Positions 1 through 8,050 of a stretch of 64,000 nt of DNA are shown piece by piece. The first letter of the stretch is position 1. Each line of letters begins with the position of its first letter. The stretch comes from Zunongwangia mangrovi (GTDB lineage: Bacteria > Bacteroidota > Bacteroidia > Flavobacteriales > Flavobacteriaceae). The stretch lies in NCBI RefSeq assembly GCF_900112105.1, contig NZ_FOKV01000004.1, positions 186,001 through 250,000 on the forward strand. Reading direction: 5' to 3'. The notes under the pieces were generated by a model. It was not told the origin of the DNA. It did no database searches and saw only the letters and a list, made by a program, of their open reading frames with translations. Position numbers and translations under genes: made by a program.

Positions 1-35
1 CCGTCGCTGGATCCTGTAATAAATATTTTTGCCAT
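1..35 (-). CDS. SDR-family protein, N-terminal fragment (cut by window edge)
   Basis: Read on the minus strand from the ATG at 35, the sequence gives MAKIFITGSSDG before the window ends. A beta strand followed by TGSSDG is the usual start of the Rossmann nucleotide-binding loop (TGxxxGxG) in short-chain dehydrogenases. Only twelve residues are visible, so the substrate, the length and whether the gene is intact cannot be judged. A repeat-rich spacer separates it from the next gene upstream. Confidence 0.55.
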   Translation of the reverse strand, partial: MAKIFITGSSD

Positions 36-84
36 AATTTTAATTTATACAAACTTCAATCATTAGTACTTTTAACTAACCCCT

Positions 85-255
85 TACTTTTTTTCATTGC
101 CAAAAAAAGTAACAAAAAAGTCTAGGTTTATTTTTAATTCCTTGAATTGTAGAGAAAAAATTTCTGCCAGCGCTAGGAAAACCGCTGTGCTAATTCCTAG
201 CTCCACATCCTACACTGAAATTTTTCCTAACAATTACTACTGAATTAAAAAGTAG
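85..255. repeat. Structured intergenic repeat R1, copy 1
   Basis: This 171-bp element has a second copy of the same length at 26708-26878. Its ends are inverted (TACTTTTT at the left, AAAAAGTA at the right), and the left end forms a hairpin, ACTTTTTTT/AAAAAAAGT. In the middle, AAAAATTTC (156-164) pairs with GAAATTTTT (217-225) and GCTAGGAA (172-179) pairs with TTCCTAGC (194-201). The same stems are present in copy 2 with different bases, so pairing is conserved while sequence is not. No transposase is nearby. It fills most of the spacer between the SDR fragment and the first cupin gene. Confidence 0.75.
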
Positions 256-379
256 ACCAATTTCAAATGACAAATAAAAAGTACAAGAAGACAGCACAGG
301 CGCAAAACCTAAAACTCGATCAAGAAAAACAAAAGAAGGAAATAAAACTGTTATTCCCTCCTTTTGAAGTTCAACCAAC

Positions 380-886
380 CTATTTTTCTTCTTTAAATGC
401 TACTTCGTCTTGCCAAATCGCGCCGCCTTCTGCGATATTTGGTAGGATAACCAGGTGACTCATTACATTATTTTTTACCGCGCCGTGCCAATGTGAAACT
501 CCGGGTGGGCATTTGATCACGTCGCCTTTTTTAATTTTTTCAAGCTCTTGTCCTTTGATTTGATGATAACCTTCTCCTTTGGTCACGACCAAAATTTCAC
601 CCGCAGGATGAATATGCCAATAGGTTCTTGCGCCGGGTTCAAAAGCTTCGGTAACCAACATTATATCGTAGATCGAATCTTGCATTACGTGTGGTTTTAC
701 CCAAACATTACCTGTATTATTTTCTGCGGAAGCTAAAGCGCCTTGCTGAATTTCTTCAACATTCACGGTCGACTGTTTTTTATTTTCTTCAGTTTGAGTT
801 GTTGAGGTTTCCTGCTTACAGCTCATAAGAAACAGCATTAGCAATAAGCTGATATTGGTGATTTTGAAGGCATCTTTTTGAAACAT
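380..886 (-). CDS. Cupin-domain lipoprotein
   Basis: This is a 168-residue exported cupin. Residues 1-22 are a hydrophobic signal ending in a lipobox (LFLMSC, Cys23), so it should be a periplasmic or outer-membrane lipoprotein. A single conserved-barrel cupin follows, with the metal-binding pattern YWHIHPAGE (two His) and a second motif, PPGVSHWHGA. The family includes quercetinase-like and YhaK/carboxymuconolactone-associated cupins, and the substrate is not predictable. It lies 21 bp downstream of an acetyltransferase gene and is probably cotranscribed with it. It is a paralogue of the cupins at 8051 and 11701; the latter is also a lipoprotein. A Glu after the second His fits a metal-binding site, but catalysis is unproven. 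Confidence 0.85.
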   Translation of the reverse strand: MFQKDAFKITNISLLLMLFLMSCKQETSTTQTEENKKQSTVNVEEIQQGALASAENNTGNVWVKPHVMQDSIYDIMLVTEAFEPGARTYWHIHPAGEILVVTKGEGYHQIKGQELEKIKKGDVIKCPPGVSHWHGAVKNNVMSHLVILPNIAEGGAIWQDEVAFKEEK

Positions 887-907
887 AAAAAGCTGATTTT
901 GGTTGAA

Positions 908-1504
908 TTAATCTTCTAATTTTTTCAATTCCTTTGCTGGAATTCCCCCGACTAATATTCGTGGTGGAACATCTTTGGTCACCACCGCTCCTGCAGCTAC
1001 AACCGAATGTTCACCGATAGTGACGCCTGGTAAAATATTTACGTTAGAACCGATCCACGCATTTCTCTTGATCGTCACTTTCCCAGGAACCAATGTTTTG
1101 CGCTCCTTCGGTGAAATAGGATGATTTTCTGAAGTGATACTCACTCGCGGACCGATCATTACTTCATCTTCAATTTCGATTCCGCCTAAGTCGAGCATCG
1201 AGCAATCGTGATTGATAAACACGCCTTTTCCTAATGAAATATTTTTGCCGTAATTGGTATAAAATGGCGGATAAACCGTGGTTGTTTCATCTAAATCCTT
1301 CCCGATCAATTCGCTAAATAGTGCTCTGCCTTTTTCAAGATTGTATTCTAGGTTGAAGTCTTTTAAAACTTTAAAAGCTTCGCTCGCAACTTCAGCCAAT
1401 CTCGGCATATCGGGATCGCTCATCGAAACACTTTGTTGATCTCTCAGGGTTTTGATGATTGCATCGCGATCTTCAGCAGACTTATGTTCTATGTTATTTT
1501 TCAT
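908..1504 (-). CDS. Sugar O-acetyltransferase (maltose/galactoside acetyltransferase type)
   Basis: This 198-residue protein has a left-handed beta-helix, seen as repeated hexapeptides (for example GVFINHDCSMLDLGGIEI, VMIGPRVSI, AWIGSNVNILPG). The family transfers acetyl from acetyl-CoA to a sugar or similar hydroxyl. The candidate catalytic His lies in SENHPI (about residue 130), as in LacA/Maa enzymes. No signal peptide is present, so it is cytoplasmic. It is about 50 percent identical by eye to the 188-residue paralogue at 6466. The usual short N-terminal Mac domain is replaced by a different 50-residue helical lead. It sits just after a terminator (1552-1595), so it may have its own promoter. 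The true acceptor is unknown. Confidence 0.85.
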   Translation of the reverse strand: MKNNIEHKSAEDRDAIIKTLRDQQSVSMSDPDMPRLAEVASEAFKVLKDFNLEYNLEKGRALFSELIGKDLDETTTVYPPFYTNYGKNISLGKGVFINHDCSMLDLGGIEIEDEVMIGPRVSITSENHPISPKERKTLVPGKVTIKRNAWIGSNVNILPGVTIGEHSVVAAGAVVTKDVPPRILVGGIPAKELKKLED

Positions 1505-1551
1505 TTTTCAGAAATTATCTATTTCAGCAGCTGAATAATTTTCAGCATAAA

Positions 1552-1595
1552 AAAACCTCTCCGTAATTCTATAAAATGAGCTCCGGAGAGGTTTT
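1552..1595 (-). terminator. Rho-independent terminator after the aldo/keto reductase gene
   Basis: The hairpin arms AACCTCTCCG and CGGAGAGGTT are perfectly complementary and are flanked by A and T runs, so the element could work on both strands. It lies 27 bp past the stop of the aldo/keto reductase gene read on the minus strand. It separates that transcript from the acetyltransferase/cupin pair. Confidence 0.8.
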
Positions 1596-1621
1596 GTTTT
1601 AAAGTTTATTAAACTTCAATC

Positions 1622-2473
1622 TTATTGAAATACAGGCATTTGATTTGCATCACCGTAATCTTTGATCTCCTCAACATTTTTCAAGGTTGTCATATCTTCT
1701 TCAGAAATCTCAAAATCTACATCTGCGTTGTTGAGCATATGCTTTGATTTTGTGGTTTTTGGCAATGGCAACACGCCTAATTGCAGGCTGTAACGAATCG
1801 CTAACTGCGCAACGCTTACATTATACTTGTCTGCCATTTCTTTTACAGTCTCGTGATCCATCAATACACCGTGACCAAGCGGAGAATATCCTTCCGTTAA
1901 GATGTCGTTTTTCTGAGCAAACTCGATTAATTCGCTTGGCGTTTTACCAATATGAACCAAAATCTGGTTTACCGCTGGTTTTACGTGACCGTTGTTTAAA
2001 ATGTTTTCGATATCAGATTGCTCAAAGTTTGACAATCCGATCGCTTTGATTTTTCCTGCTTCGTAAAACTCTTCTAATGCTTTCCAAGCCTCTAAATTTC
2101 CTTCGTCATAATTCCCGCCACGGAAATCATTCCAAGGTTGTGGACTGTGAATGATCATTAGATCGATATAATCTACATCTAATTTTTTGAACGACTCGTT
2201 GATCGCTTTTTTAGCGTCGTCGTAAGTCTTTTCTTCAGCAGCCAATTTAGTGGTGATGAATAACTCTTTACGGTCGATTCCGCTTGCTTTTATTCCTTTA
2301 CCAACGCCTTCTTCATTTTGATAGGCTTGCGCGGTATCGATATGGCGGTAGCCTAATTTTATAGCTTCTTTTACAGCTTCACTCACATCGTCGTTATCGA
2401 CCATCCAGGTTCCTAAAGCTAATTTTGGTATTGCTACTCCGTTATTTAAAGTGAATTTTTCTTCTAAAATCAT
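1622..2473 (-). CDS. Aldo/keto reductase
   Basis: This 283-residue NADPH-dependent (alpha/beta)8 barrel belongs to the 2,5-diketo-gluconate reductase/DkgA branch. The catalytic tetrad is visible: Asp in YRHIDTAQAYQNEE, with the Tyr four residues later, Lys in ITTKLAAEEK and His in IDLMIIHSPQPW. The C-terminal cofactor motif is LPLPKTTKSKHMLNN, where the Lys and Arg/Lys bind the 2' phosphate. It is cytoplasmic, of normal length, and probably reduces aldehydes or keto sugars. It lies 50 bp downstream of the Gfo/Idh/MocA gene in the same direction. Its company (AraC regulator, YahK-type dehydrogenases, SDRs) suggests a carbonyl-stress role, which is inference. Confidence 0.9.
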   Translation of the reverse strand: MILEEKFTLNNGVAIPKLALGTWMVDNDDVSEAVKEAIKLGYRHIDTAQAYQNEEGVGKGIKASGIDRKELFITTKLAAEEKTYDDAKKAINESFKKLDVDYIDLMIIHSPQPWNDFRGGNYDEGNLEAWKALEEFYEAGKIKAIGLSNFEQSDIENILNNGHVKPAVNQILVHIGKTPSELIEFAQKNDILTEGYSPLGHGVLMDHETVKEMADKYNVSVAQLAIRYSLQLGVLPLPKTTKSKHMLNNADVDFEISEEDMTTLKNVEEIKDYGDANQMPVFQ

Positions 2474-2523
2474 AATCTTCTTTTTTGGTTAAACTTATTT
2501 CTATTCTTAATTCTTTACTTCTT

Positions 2524-3603
2524 TTATTTTGCTGAAGGATCTATTTCAGCAATCAATTGATGCCATTTTACACCGTCCTCAAAGTTGGGTGCTTTGCGCG
2601 ATCCGGTTTTAATGTCTTCAGCTAATAATTGATAAATATGACCAACGTTTCTTGCACCCGGAAACTCTGGCCAGCCTTCTAAAGCTTCTTTTGGAACTTC
2701 TAATTCCTGTAAACTATCATCTTCAGATTTTGCTCCTTTTATGCTGAAGTTAGCCATTTGTCCGTGACCGGTATCTCCGGTGATTTGCAGATCGCCTTCG
2801 GTCCCGTTGATTTCCCAAAGGAAGTTGGTTGCTTTTGAAACGCCACCACGATAATGTACCGAAAATGCTGCGCCGCTTTCTAATTTTCCTTGAAGCAGGA
2901 TTTGATCTTCGGCAGTTTTTGGCTTCATCTCATTGGTTTCAGCGATCTTTACTTCGTTGAAATTGGAATATAATTTACTCGAAATTTCACCAATATCACC
3001 TAAAACTTCAGCAACACCAACCAGCGTATGCGCTACCGGAATTTCAAGCATTGAAGCTCCGTTCGCTTTATCGAACAAATAATAATATTCTTCTGCCGTT
3101 TGATTGCTCCAGTTTCCGCCAGAACCAATTAAACTGGTAGAAAGCACTTGGCCAACATAACCGTCTTCGATCAAATTTTTAAGATACGTAACTTCTGGTG
3201 CGTAGCGCATTTGTGTGCCAATAGCGACTGCAACATTCTTTTCTTTAGCGAGTTTGGCTAATTTTTGAGCTTCTTCCAAACCATTCCCTAAAGGCCATTC
3301 GCTGTACACGTGTTTTCCGGAATTTAAAGCGGCCGAAATCATCTCAAAATGATACGGAACTTTAACCGTTACCACCACAAGATCTACTTGATCAGACGTT
3401 ACTAATTCTTTATAACTCGCAAAAGCGTGGGGTAAATTGAGTGCTTTTGCTGTTTTTTGTGCACTTTCTAGCGTGCTATTGGCTACCGCTACAATCTCAA
3501 AATCGTCCTGTAAAGATTGTAAAGCCGGTAAATGTGCAGTTGCTGCCCAGTGACTATCTGGATTTAAACCTATAAATCCTACTCTAATTTTATCTTTACT
3601 CAT
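2524..3603 (-). CDS. Gfo/Idh/MocA family oxidoreductase
   Basis: I start this protein at the ATG at 3603 (MSKDKIRVGFIG); an in-frame TTG two codons upstream is less likely. It is about 359 residues long. The N-terminal Rossmann fold has VGFIGLNPDSHWAATAHLPAL, an acceptable GxGxxG variant for this family. The catalytic-lysine region is SEWPLGNGLEEA, where many family members read EKP; here the Lys is absent (EWP), so the enzyme may use another residue or have altered activity. The C-terminal alpha/beta domain starts near residue 135. The family oxidises or reduces sugars, inositols and related polyols with NAD(P). It is cytoplasmic and directly upstream of the aldo/keto reductase. Confidence 0.82.
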   Translation of the reverse strand: MSKDKIRVGFIGLNPDSHWAATAHLPALQSLQDDFEIVAVANSTLESAQKTAKALNLPHAFASYKELVTSDQVDLVVVTVKVPYHFEMISAALNSGKHVYSEWPLGNGLEEAQKLAKLAKEKNVAVAIGTQMRYAPEVTYLKNLIEDGYVGQVLSTSLIGSGGNWSNQTAEEYYYLFDKANGASMLEIPVAHTLVGVAEVLGDIGEISSKLYSNFNEVKIAETNEMKPKTAEDQILLQGKLESGAAFSVHYRGGVSKATNFLWEINGTEGDLQITGDTGHGQMANFSIKGAKSEDDSLQELEVPKEALEGWPEFPGARNVGHIYQLLAEDIKTGSRKAPNFEDGVKWHQLIAEIDPSAK

Positions 3604-3626
3604 CTTCAAACTTTTTTAAATTTCAC

Positions 3627-3860
3627 TTACTCATCAAAAGAATAACCCGGCTTTTTGTAGAGCGCTTCGATATTGGGTTTGATCTCTTTATAGTAAACCG
3701 CATCTTTCCAATCTTCTTTTAGAACATCTTCGATCGCTACCGAAACCGCTTCTTCGGGATTCTCGGTATTTTCAGTAATTACTTTGGTAAATAAATCGGC
3801 TAACTTTTGTTTGTTTTCTTCGGATTGTCCCGCTGCTATTTTTAAATGTATATGTGGCAT
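3627..3860 (-). CDS. 4-oxalocrotonate tautomerase family protein
   Basis: This 77-residue protein begins MPHIHLKIAAGQSEENKQKL. After Met removal, Pro1 would be the catalytic base of the tautomerase superfamily. Length and secondary structure (beta-alpha-beta) fit, and VAIEDV near residue 43 matches the second strand region. Such proteins tautomerise enol/keto acids or act promiscuously on small carbonyl compounds. It lies 23 bp upstream of the Gfo/Idh/MocA gene and 33 bp downstream of the exported cyclophilin-like gene, all on the minus strand, so it is probably in the same transcript. Confidence 0.85.
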   Translation of the reverse strand: MPHIHLKIAAGQSEENKQKLADLFTKVITENTENPEEAVSVAIEDVLKEDWKDAVYYKEIKPNIEALYKKPGYSFDE

Positions 3861-3893
3861 TTTCTTTTTCTTTTCAATTTTTTTCTACGGAAA

Positions 3894-4355
3894 TTATTCT
3901 TCTACCAATTCGAATTTCGCTTCTTTATTTCCAGAGAATTTTAAATGTTTCACGTCTGCTTTGTCGATTTTACCAACGCTCACCAATCCGCTGCTATATT
4001 TAAAATCTTTGTAGAAAATCGCGATATCTCCCCAAGGCGAATAATACGTAATATCGCCTGCTGAAGGATCGTAACCCGCCGGCGCACCTTGCGTAGAAAG
4101 CTTTGGATTTGGGTAAAAGATCTTTTCGTTGCTCGCGTAATCTTCCAATTCTACCGTTAACGGCAACTGCGCAATAAGATCTTTTGCTGTGGCATTGTCG
4201 TATAAAGTTGCCATCAACTCGGTATCTCCTATCGTTATTTTTAATCTCATTTTCTTATTATTTTCTAGTTGATCTTGAGCCGAAACCGGACTTATAAAAA
4301 ACCCGATCAAAACGACCAAAATCGATACTATTCGATATATTCTTAAACCTTGCAT
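3894..4355 (-). CDS. Exported cyclophilin-like domain protein
   Basis: This 153-residue protein has an N-terminal signal (VSILVVLIGFFISPVSAQ, cleavage after Ala26). The rest matches the small cyclophilin-like fold family: MRLKITIGDTELMATLYDN, then TAKDLIAQLPLTVELEDYA, then GDITYYSPWGDIAIFYKDF. The biochemical role is unknown; the family lacks a proven prolyl isomerase activity. Its start codon overlaps the esterase stop codon (TAATG at 4353-4357), which implies translational coupling. A cytoplasmic paralogue without a signal lies at 5372-5752, so the cluster holds one copy on each side of the inner membrane. Confidence 0.8.
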   Translation of the reverse strand: MQGLRIYRIVSILVVLIGFFISPVSAQDQLENNKKMRLKITIGDTELMATLYDNATAKDLIAQLPLTVELEDYASNEKIFYPNPKLSTQGAPAGYDPSAGDITYYSPWGDIAIFYKDFKYSSGLVSVGKIDKADVKHLKFSGNKEAKFELVEE

Positions 4356-5362
4356 TATTTATCGAAAAAGAAGGGCAAAATGTTATATACATATTCAAAA
4401 TACCATTCGTTGGTGTGTACGGCATCTTCAATTTCTAAATAATACAAGTTGTTTTCTTCGCGCTCTAAACCGTAATTAAAAACCTCCAAATTGCGCATTG
4501 AAGCGATTTGCGGACTCAAATTTTCATAAGCGATATCTTCTGTTCCGGTTACAGCAAATACGTAAAAATCTTCTGCGGAATAGTTTTGTTGCTCAACCGC
4601 ATCTGCCAGATATTTTGCGGTTTCATCGGGTTGCCTTGCGCCACCCATCATCTGCAATGCCCAACAATCGCCGCTTACCGGTGCGAAATATTTAAAATAG
4701 TTTAGATTTTCAGCAAAAGCGTACCAAGTTGTTACACTTCCCATTGAAAAACCGGTAAATAATCGATGATCTCTGGATGCGGTTAAATCGGTTGCACTCG
4801 TACTATTTGCATACGTTGAATACGTACTTTCTACTGCCGGAATCAAATCATTTTTTAATTCAGTTTGAAATTGATGCGTCAAATCGCCCACCTGATCCAT
4901 TTCCACCCCGTCAGGACCGTTTGGATAAAATGACGGAAACACTAAAAGCATCGGTTCTAAATCACCATTTTCGATCTGGTGATCGATCGCGTTCTTTAAA
5001 GATGTTGGATTTTCTGGTGTTCCAATCAAGATCGAATTATCACCGCCACCACCGTGCATCACATAAGCGATATCATACTTCTCTGAATCACCATAACTTG
5101 CCGGAACGTAAACATAAGCCTCTTTTTCAAGTTTGTTTCCTGCTGCGTCTTCTGTCGTGTAACTTAATAATTGCAAAGTTCCGCCGTTTTCAATGGCTGT
5201 TTTCTCTGCTTCCGGAATTCGGTTGAACTGAAATTCGGTATTCACCTCCTCATTTTCTTCGGAAGTGTTTTCAGTAATAGCTTCTGAAGAACCATCTGAA
5301 GTTTTACAGCTCGTAAAAATTAAAGCCGTTAATAAAACAAGATATGTGATGTAATTTTTCAT
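4355..5362 (-). CDS. Esterase lipoprotein (alpha/beta hydrolase, feruloyl/enterochelin-esterase-like)
   Basis: This 335-residue protein has a lipoprotein signal (lipobox IFTSC, Cys19) and an acidic linker rich in Glu, Asn and Thr. The hydrolase domain follows: an oxyanion-hole HGGGGDNS near residue 105, a nucleophile elbow GFSMGSVTTWYAF near residue 205 (GxSxG) and a C-terminal His in AVHTNEWYFEYV. This resembles the CE1/esterase-D group, which acts on feruloyl, acetyl or siderophore esters. It should sit in the periplasm or outer membrane. It lies between two cyclophilin-like genes, 9 bp from the upstream one and overlapping the downstream one. The natural ester is unknown. Confidence 0.85.
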   Translation of the reverse strand: MKNYITYLVLLTALIFTSCKTSDGSSEAITENTSEENEEVNTEFQFNRIPEAEKTAIENGGTLQLLSYTTEDAAGNKLEKEAYVYVPASYGDSEKYDIAYVMHGGGGDNSILIGTPENPTSLKNAIDHQIENGDLEPMLLVFPSFYPNGPDGVEMDQVGDLTHQFQTELKNDLIPAVESTYSTYANSTSATDLTASRDHRLFTGFSMGSVTTWYAFAENLNYFKYFAPVSGDCWALQMMGGARQPDETAKYLADAVEQQNYSAEDFYVFAVTGTEDIAYENLSPQIASMRNLEVFNYGLEREENNLYYLEIEDAVHTNEWYFEYVYNILPFFFDK

Positions 5363-5371
5363 TAAATAGTT

Positions 5372-5752
5372 TTATGCAGAAATAACTGTTAGCTGAATAC
5401 TGTTTCCTAAAGCTGCGATTTCTGAGAGCTTTTCTTTGTCTTCTATTTCACCTATTTTGATTAAACCGGTGTGCGAAGCCGATTGTTCTTCACCGGCATA
5501 TAAAATCGTAAAGTAATTATCGGCTAAACAAATATCACCGTTAGTCCAGCCATTGTGTTTATCTGCTTCGTCAAAAGCTAATGGAGCAGGAATAATTCCG
5601 CAGTAATCAAATTCGTACTGATCCAGATTTACCGTGTAAGGTAACTTTGAAAGTACATCTTTCGCCGTCGTAGAATTGTTGAATTTTGCCTTGAATTCTT
5701 TCTGTCCTACTTTAAGAATTACTTCAGTTGATTTTTGCCGATCCTGACTCAT
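5372..5752 (-). CDS. Cyclophilin-like domain protein (cytoplasmic)
   Basis: I place the start at the ATG at 5752 (MSQDRQKSTEVILKVGQ). A GTG 18 bases upstream is in frame but would sit inside the likely 5' leader. The 126-residue protein has the same small beta-rich fold as the product of 3894: TTAKDVLSKLPYTVNLDQYE, GDICLADNYFTILYAGEEQS and a closing IGEIEDKEKL. No signal peptide is present. It is the first gene of the run that continues through esterase, exported paralogue, tautomerase, oxidoreductase and aldo/keto reductase. Its function is unknown. Confidence 0.8.
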   Translation of the reverse strand: MSQDRQKSTEVILKVGQKEFKAKFNNSTTAKDVLSKLPYTVNLDQYEFDYCGIIPAPLAFDEADKHNGWTNGDICLADNYFTILYAGEEQSASHTGLIKIGEIEDKEKLSEIAALGNSIQLTVISA

Positions 5753-5774
5753 TTTTTGTTTTGATTTCACTATT

Positions 5775-5782
5775 CAAAATTA
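5775..5782 (-). promoter_or_regulatory. Candidate -7 box (TAATTTTG) for the 5752-1622 operon
   Basis: On the minus strand TAATTTTG matches the Bacteroidota TAnnTTTG -7 element and lies 22 bases before the ATG at 5752. That predicts a start point near 5768 and a very short leader. No clear -33 TTTG lies at the expected distance, so the call is tentative. Confidence 0.35.
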
Positions 5783-5997
5783 ACAAGAATCACTCTCTTA
5801 AACTTAAGCTTTTCAAACTGAAAACTATGGAAATCAAACATCCTTTTAATTTAACTATTTTTAACTAATTACTGATTTACAGCAACTTAAAACCTCCTTA
5901 AGCTTAACTAAACTTTAAGAAAATGAGGTGTTTTTATAAATTTCAACACCTTTCAGACATTTGATTTTTATAATTTTTCATTAAACTTTTAACCTAT
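5783..5997. other. Spacer between two transcripts, AT-rich
   Basis: This stretch lies between the promoter candidate at 5775 and the terminator at 5998, inside the 336-bp gap between genes. It is AT-rich with no open frame of note. I see no repeat shared with the rest of the window. Confidence 0.5.
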
Positions 5998-6032
5998 AAA
6001 AAACAAAACCCCATTGAATACGATCAATGAGG
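5998..6032 (-). terminator. Rho-independent terminator after the DUF2255 gene
   Basis: On the minus strand the stem CCTCATTGA/TCAATGGGG (one G-T pair, six-base loop) is followed by TTTTGTTTTTT. It lies about 55 bases past the DUF2255 stop codon and ends that transcript. Confidence 0.8.
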
Positions 6033-6088
6033 CTTCGAAAACTAATAATCAAAATTTTTGAAGTTGTATTAGAACTCCGCTTTTATAA

Positions 6089-6454
6089 TTATTTCACCTG
6101 AACCGTTGCCGCTTTTGCGCGATCGCTGATCATTGATCCTAAATACGGGCTGCTGCTGTATTTTTCGCGATAAGCTTCGTCAATTTTTTCATTGATCTCT
6201 TCGCCTTTGATCGGTTCAAACTCCACATCTTTTTCGATGCCTGCAGCTTTTATTTTTCCGGCTTTTTGACTTAAGGCCGATTGATACCAGCGTGAGCTTG
6301 TGCCGTTATACGCACGTACAAATAATTCACCTTCAACCTCAACAGACCAGATCCAGGTTAGGGTTCCGTAGGTTTTTCCATCGGCACGAAAAGGTGCGAT
6401 ATGAAAATCATTTTCTGCTGCGATTGTTTTTATTTCTTCTGTTGTTAAACTCAT
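6089..6454 (-). CDS. DUF2255 family protein
   Basis: I choose the ATG at 6454 (MSLTTEEIKTIAAENDFHIA) over an in-frame TTG three codons upstream. The 121-residue product matches DUF2255: TYGTLTWIWSVEVEGELFVR, then AYNGTSSRWYQSALSQKAGK, then YREKYSSSPYLGSMIS. The fold resembles flavin-dependent nitroreductase-like split barrels, with Arg and Trp residues positioned to bind an anion, but no activity is established. It lies 11 bp downstream of an acetyltransferase gene and 57 bp before a terminator, so it closes that operon. It is cytoplasmic. Confidence 0.8.
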   Translation of the reverse strand: MSLTTEEIKTIAAENDFHIAPFRADGKTYGTLTWIWSVEVEGELFVRAYNGTSSRWYQSALSQKAGKIKAAGIEKDVEFEPIKGEEINEKIDEAYREKYSSSPYLGSMISDRAKAATVQVK

Positions 6455-6465
6455 CGTTCTCAATT

Positions 6466-7032
6466 TTATAATTCTTTAATCTTTTTGGCAGGAATTCCGG
6501 CGTAAACACTGTTGGGCTCAACATCTTTATTGACCAAAGCTCCGGCTGCAACTACTGAATTTTCACCAATGGTTACTCCGGGTAAGACCGTTACATTTGC
6601 GCCCAGCCAGGCTCCTTTTTTAATGGTTACTTTCTGCGGAACCATCGTGTTTCGTTTTCCGATTTCTGTAGGGTGATTTTCCGAAGAAATATTCACACGC
6701 GGACCAATCATAACATTGTCTTCAATTTCTATTCCGCCCAGATCCAGAAAACTACACGCGTGATTGATAAATACGTTTTTTCCCAATTTGATGTGCCTGC
6801 CCACATTGGTGTAAAACGGAGTGAACAAAGTGGTGGTTTCGTCGACTTCAGTGCCTATGATCTCTCTCAGATATTTTCGTACTTCATCTAGACCTTCAGC
6901 ATTATTCAGTTTTAGATTTAAGTCCATTGTTTCTTCAACTGCTACGCGAACATCACCATAATCGGGATCGTCCATCGGGATCACTTCATTAGCCAGTAAT
7001 CGCTCGAAAATATTTTTCTTAGTTGCACTCAT
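6466..7032 (-). CDS. Sugar O-acetyltransferase (second copy)
   Basis: This 188-residue left-handed beta-helix acetyltransferase is closely similar to the product at 908. Shared segments include FTPFYTNVGRHIKLGKNVFI, CSFLDLGGIEIEDNVMIGPR and VTVLPGVTIGENSVVAAGAL. The candidate catalytic His lies in SENHPTEIG. It is cytoplasmic. The N-terminal helical part (MSATKKNIFERLLANEVIPM) differs from the 908 copy more than the helix does. It lies 111 bp downstream of the SDR gene at 7144 and just before the DUF2255 gene. The acceptor is unknown. Confidence 0.85.
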   Translation of the reverse strand: MSATKKNIFERLLANEVIPMDDPDYGDVRVAVEETMDLNLKLNNAEGLDEVRKYLREIIGTEVDETTTLFTPFYTNVGRHIKLGKNVFINHACSFLDLGGIEIEDNVMIGPRVNISSENHPTEIGKRNTMVPQKVTIKKGAWLGANVTVLPGVTIGENSVVAAGALVNKDVEPNSVYAGIPAKKIKEL

Positions 7033-7143
7033 AAATTATCTAATCTTTGTTTTAAGGTAAGAAATGCCAGCAATTAAATTACTAGCATTTCCTAAATTTT
7101 ATTTCAGAAAAAATTACTTCTGAATTTACATAATTTCAGCTTT

Positions 7144-7896
7144 TTATTTAGAAGTATAACCTCCATCTACCGGAATGGCCTGCCCGGTAACATAGCTTGA
7201 ATAATCGCTAGAAAGCCACATTGCCACATCTGCAATTTCTTCAGCTTTACCTAAACGTTTTGCAGGAACCGCTTCGATTAAATAATCCATTGCATCTGGC
7301 TCGCGATCTAACATTTCGGTTACCATTGGAGTTTCAATAATCCCAGGGCAAATCGAATTGATTCTGATTCCTTTATCAGCATACTCTAAAGCCGTACTTT
7401 TGGTAAGTCCAAGAATACCGTGCTTTGCCGCGTGATACGCACCACGACCAGCAACACCAACAAGGCCTCCTAAAGAAGAATTATTCACTACCGAACCGCT
7501 TTCTTGTTTCCCCATTTGCTCGAGTTCGTATTTCATAAAATTCCAAACTCCTTTAAGGTTGATATTTAAAGTTCGGTCGTATTCTTCGCCGCTTACTTCA
7601 ACAATATCTTTAGCATCGTTTTGAATCCCTGCGTTGTTAAATGCAAAGTCTAAACGACCAAACTTATCAACCACCTGCTTCACCGCTTCTTTAGCGCTTT
7701 GCTCGTCGCTTACATCACATTTGATCGCGATGACTTTACCACCATCTGCTTCGATCTCTTCAGCTATTTTTGTGGTATCGTTAATATCTACTAAGCCAAC
7801 TGCTGCGCCTGCTTTTGCATAAGCTTTGGCTGCTGCAAGCCCCATACCGCTACCGGCACCGGTTACAATGGCTACTTTATCTTTAAAATTGAACAT
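7144..7896 (-). CDS. Short-chain dehydrogenase/reductase
   Basis: This 250-residue classical SDR has the cofactor motif VTGAGSGMGLAAAKAYAKAG, then NNAG (FAFNNAGIQND), a catalytic Ser in VVNNSSLGGLVG and the YxxxK pair in AYHAAKHGILGLTKS. Asp37 in GLVDIND suggests NAD preference. The C-terminal GQAIPVDGGYTSK is typical of glucose 1-dehydrogenase/2,5-dichloro-cyclohexadiene dehydrogenase-like SDRs. It is cytoplasmic. It is about 60 percent identical by eye to the SDR at 10754. It follows the terminator at 8006-8036 and so begins a transcript with the acetyltransferase and DUF2255 genes. The substrate is unknown. Confidence 0.9.
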   Translation of the reverse strand: MFNFKDKVAIVTGAGSGMGLAAAKAYAKAGAAVGLVDINDTTKIAEEIEADGGKVIAIKCDVSDEQSAKEAVKQVVDKFGRLDFAFNNAGIQNDAKDIVEVSGEEYDRTLNINLKGVWNFMKYELEQMGKQESGSVVNNSSLGGLVGVAGRGAYHAAKHGILGLTKSTALEYADKGIRINSICPGIIETPMVTEMLDREPDAMDYLIEAVPAKRLGKAEEIADVAMWLSSDYSSYVTGQAIPVDGGYTSK

Positions 7897-8005
7897 AACT
7901 TTTCTTTTTTTGGTTTAACTCACCTATTTTCTAAAAGGTGAAATTTGAAGTTTTTCCGAAATTTTTTTTCTTCGGAAGTATTTTTGGTTCGATTCAAAAT
8001 AGCTT

Positions 8006-8036
8006 TAAAAAAACTACCTCGAGAACATTCCCGAGG
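8006..8036 (-). terminator. Rho-independent terminator after the cytoplasmic cupin gene
   Basis: On the minus strand CCTCGGGAA pairs with TTCTCGAGG (one G-T pair) and is followed by TAGTTTTTTT. It lies 15 bases past the stop of the cupin gene at 8051, ending the transcript that includes the two alcohol dehydrogenases. Confidence 0.75.
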
Positions 8037-8050
8037 CAGCTGTTTAAAAT

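Noticed and set aside
190-458. Two short open frames on opposite strands near the left edge
   Set aside because: They overlap each other and the edge of repeat R1, have no start context and no recognisable protein. They are most likely chance frames in an AT-rich spacer.
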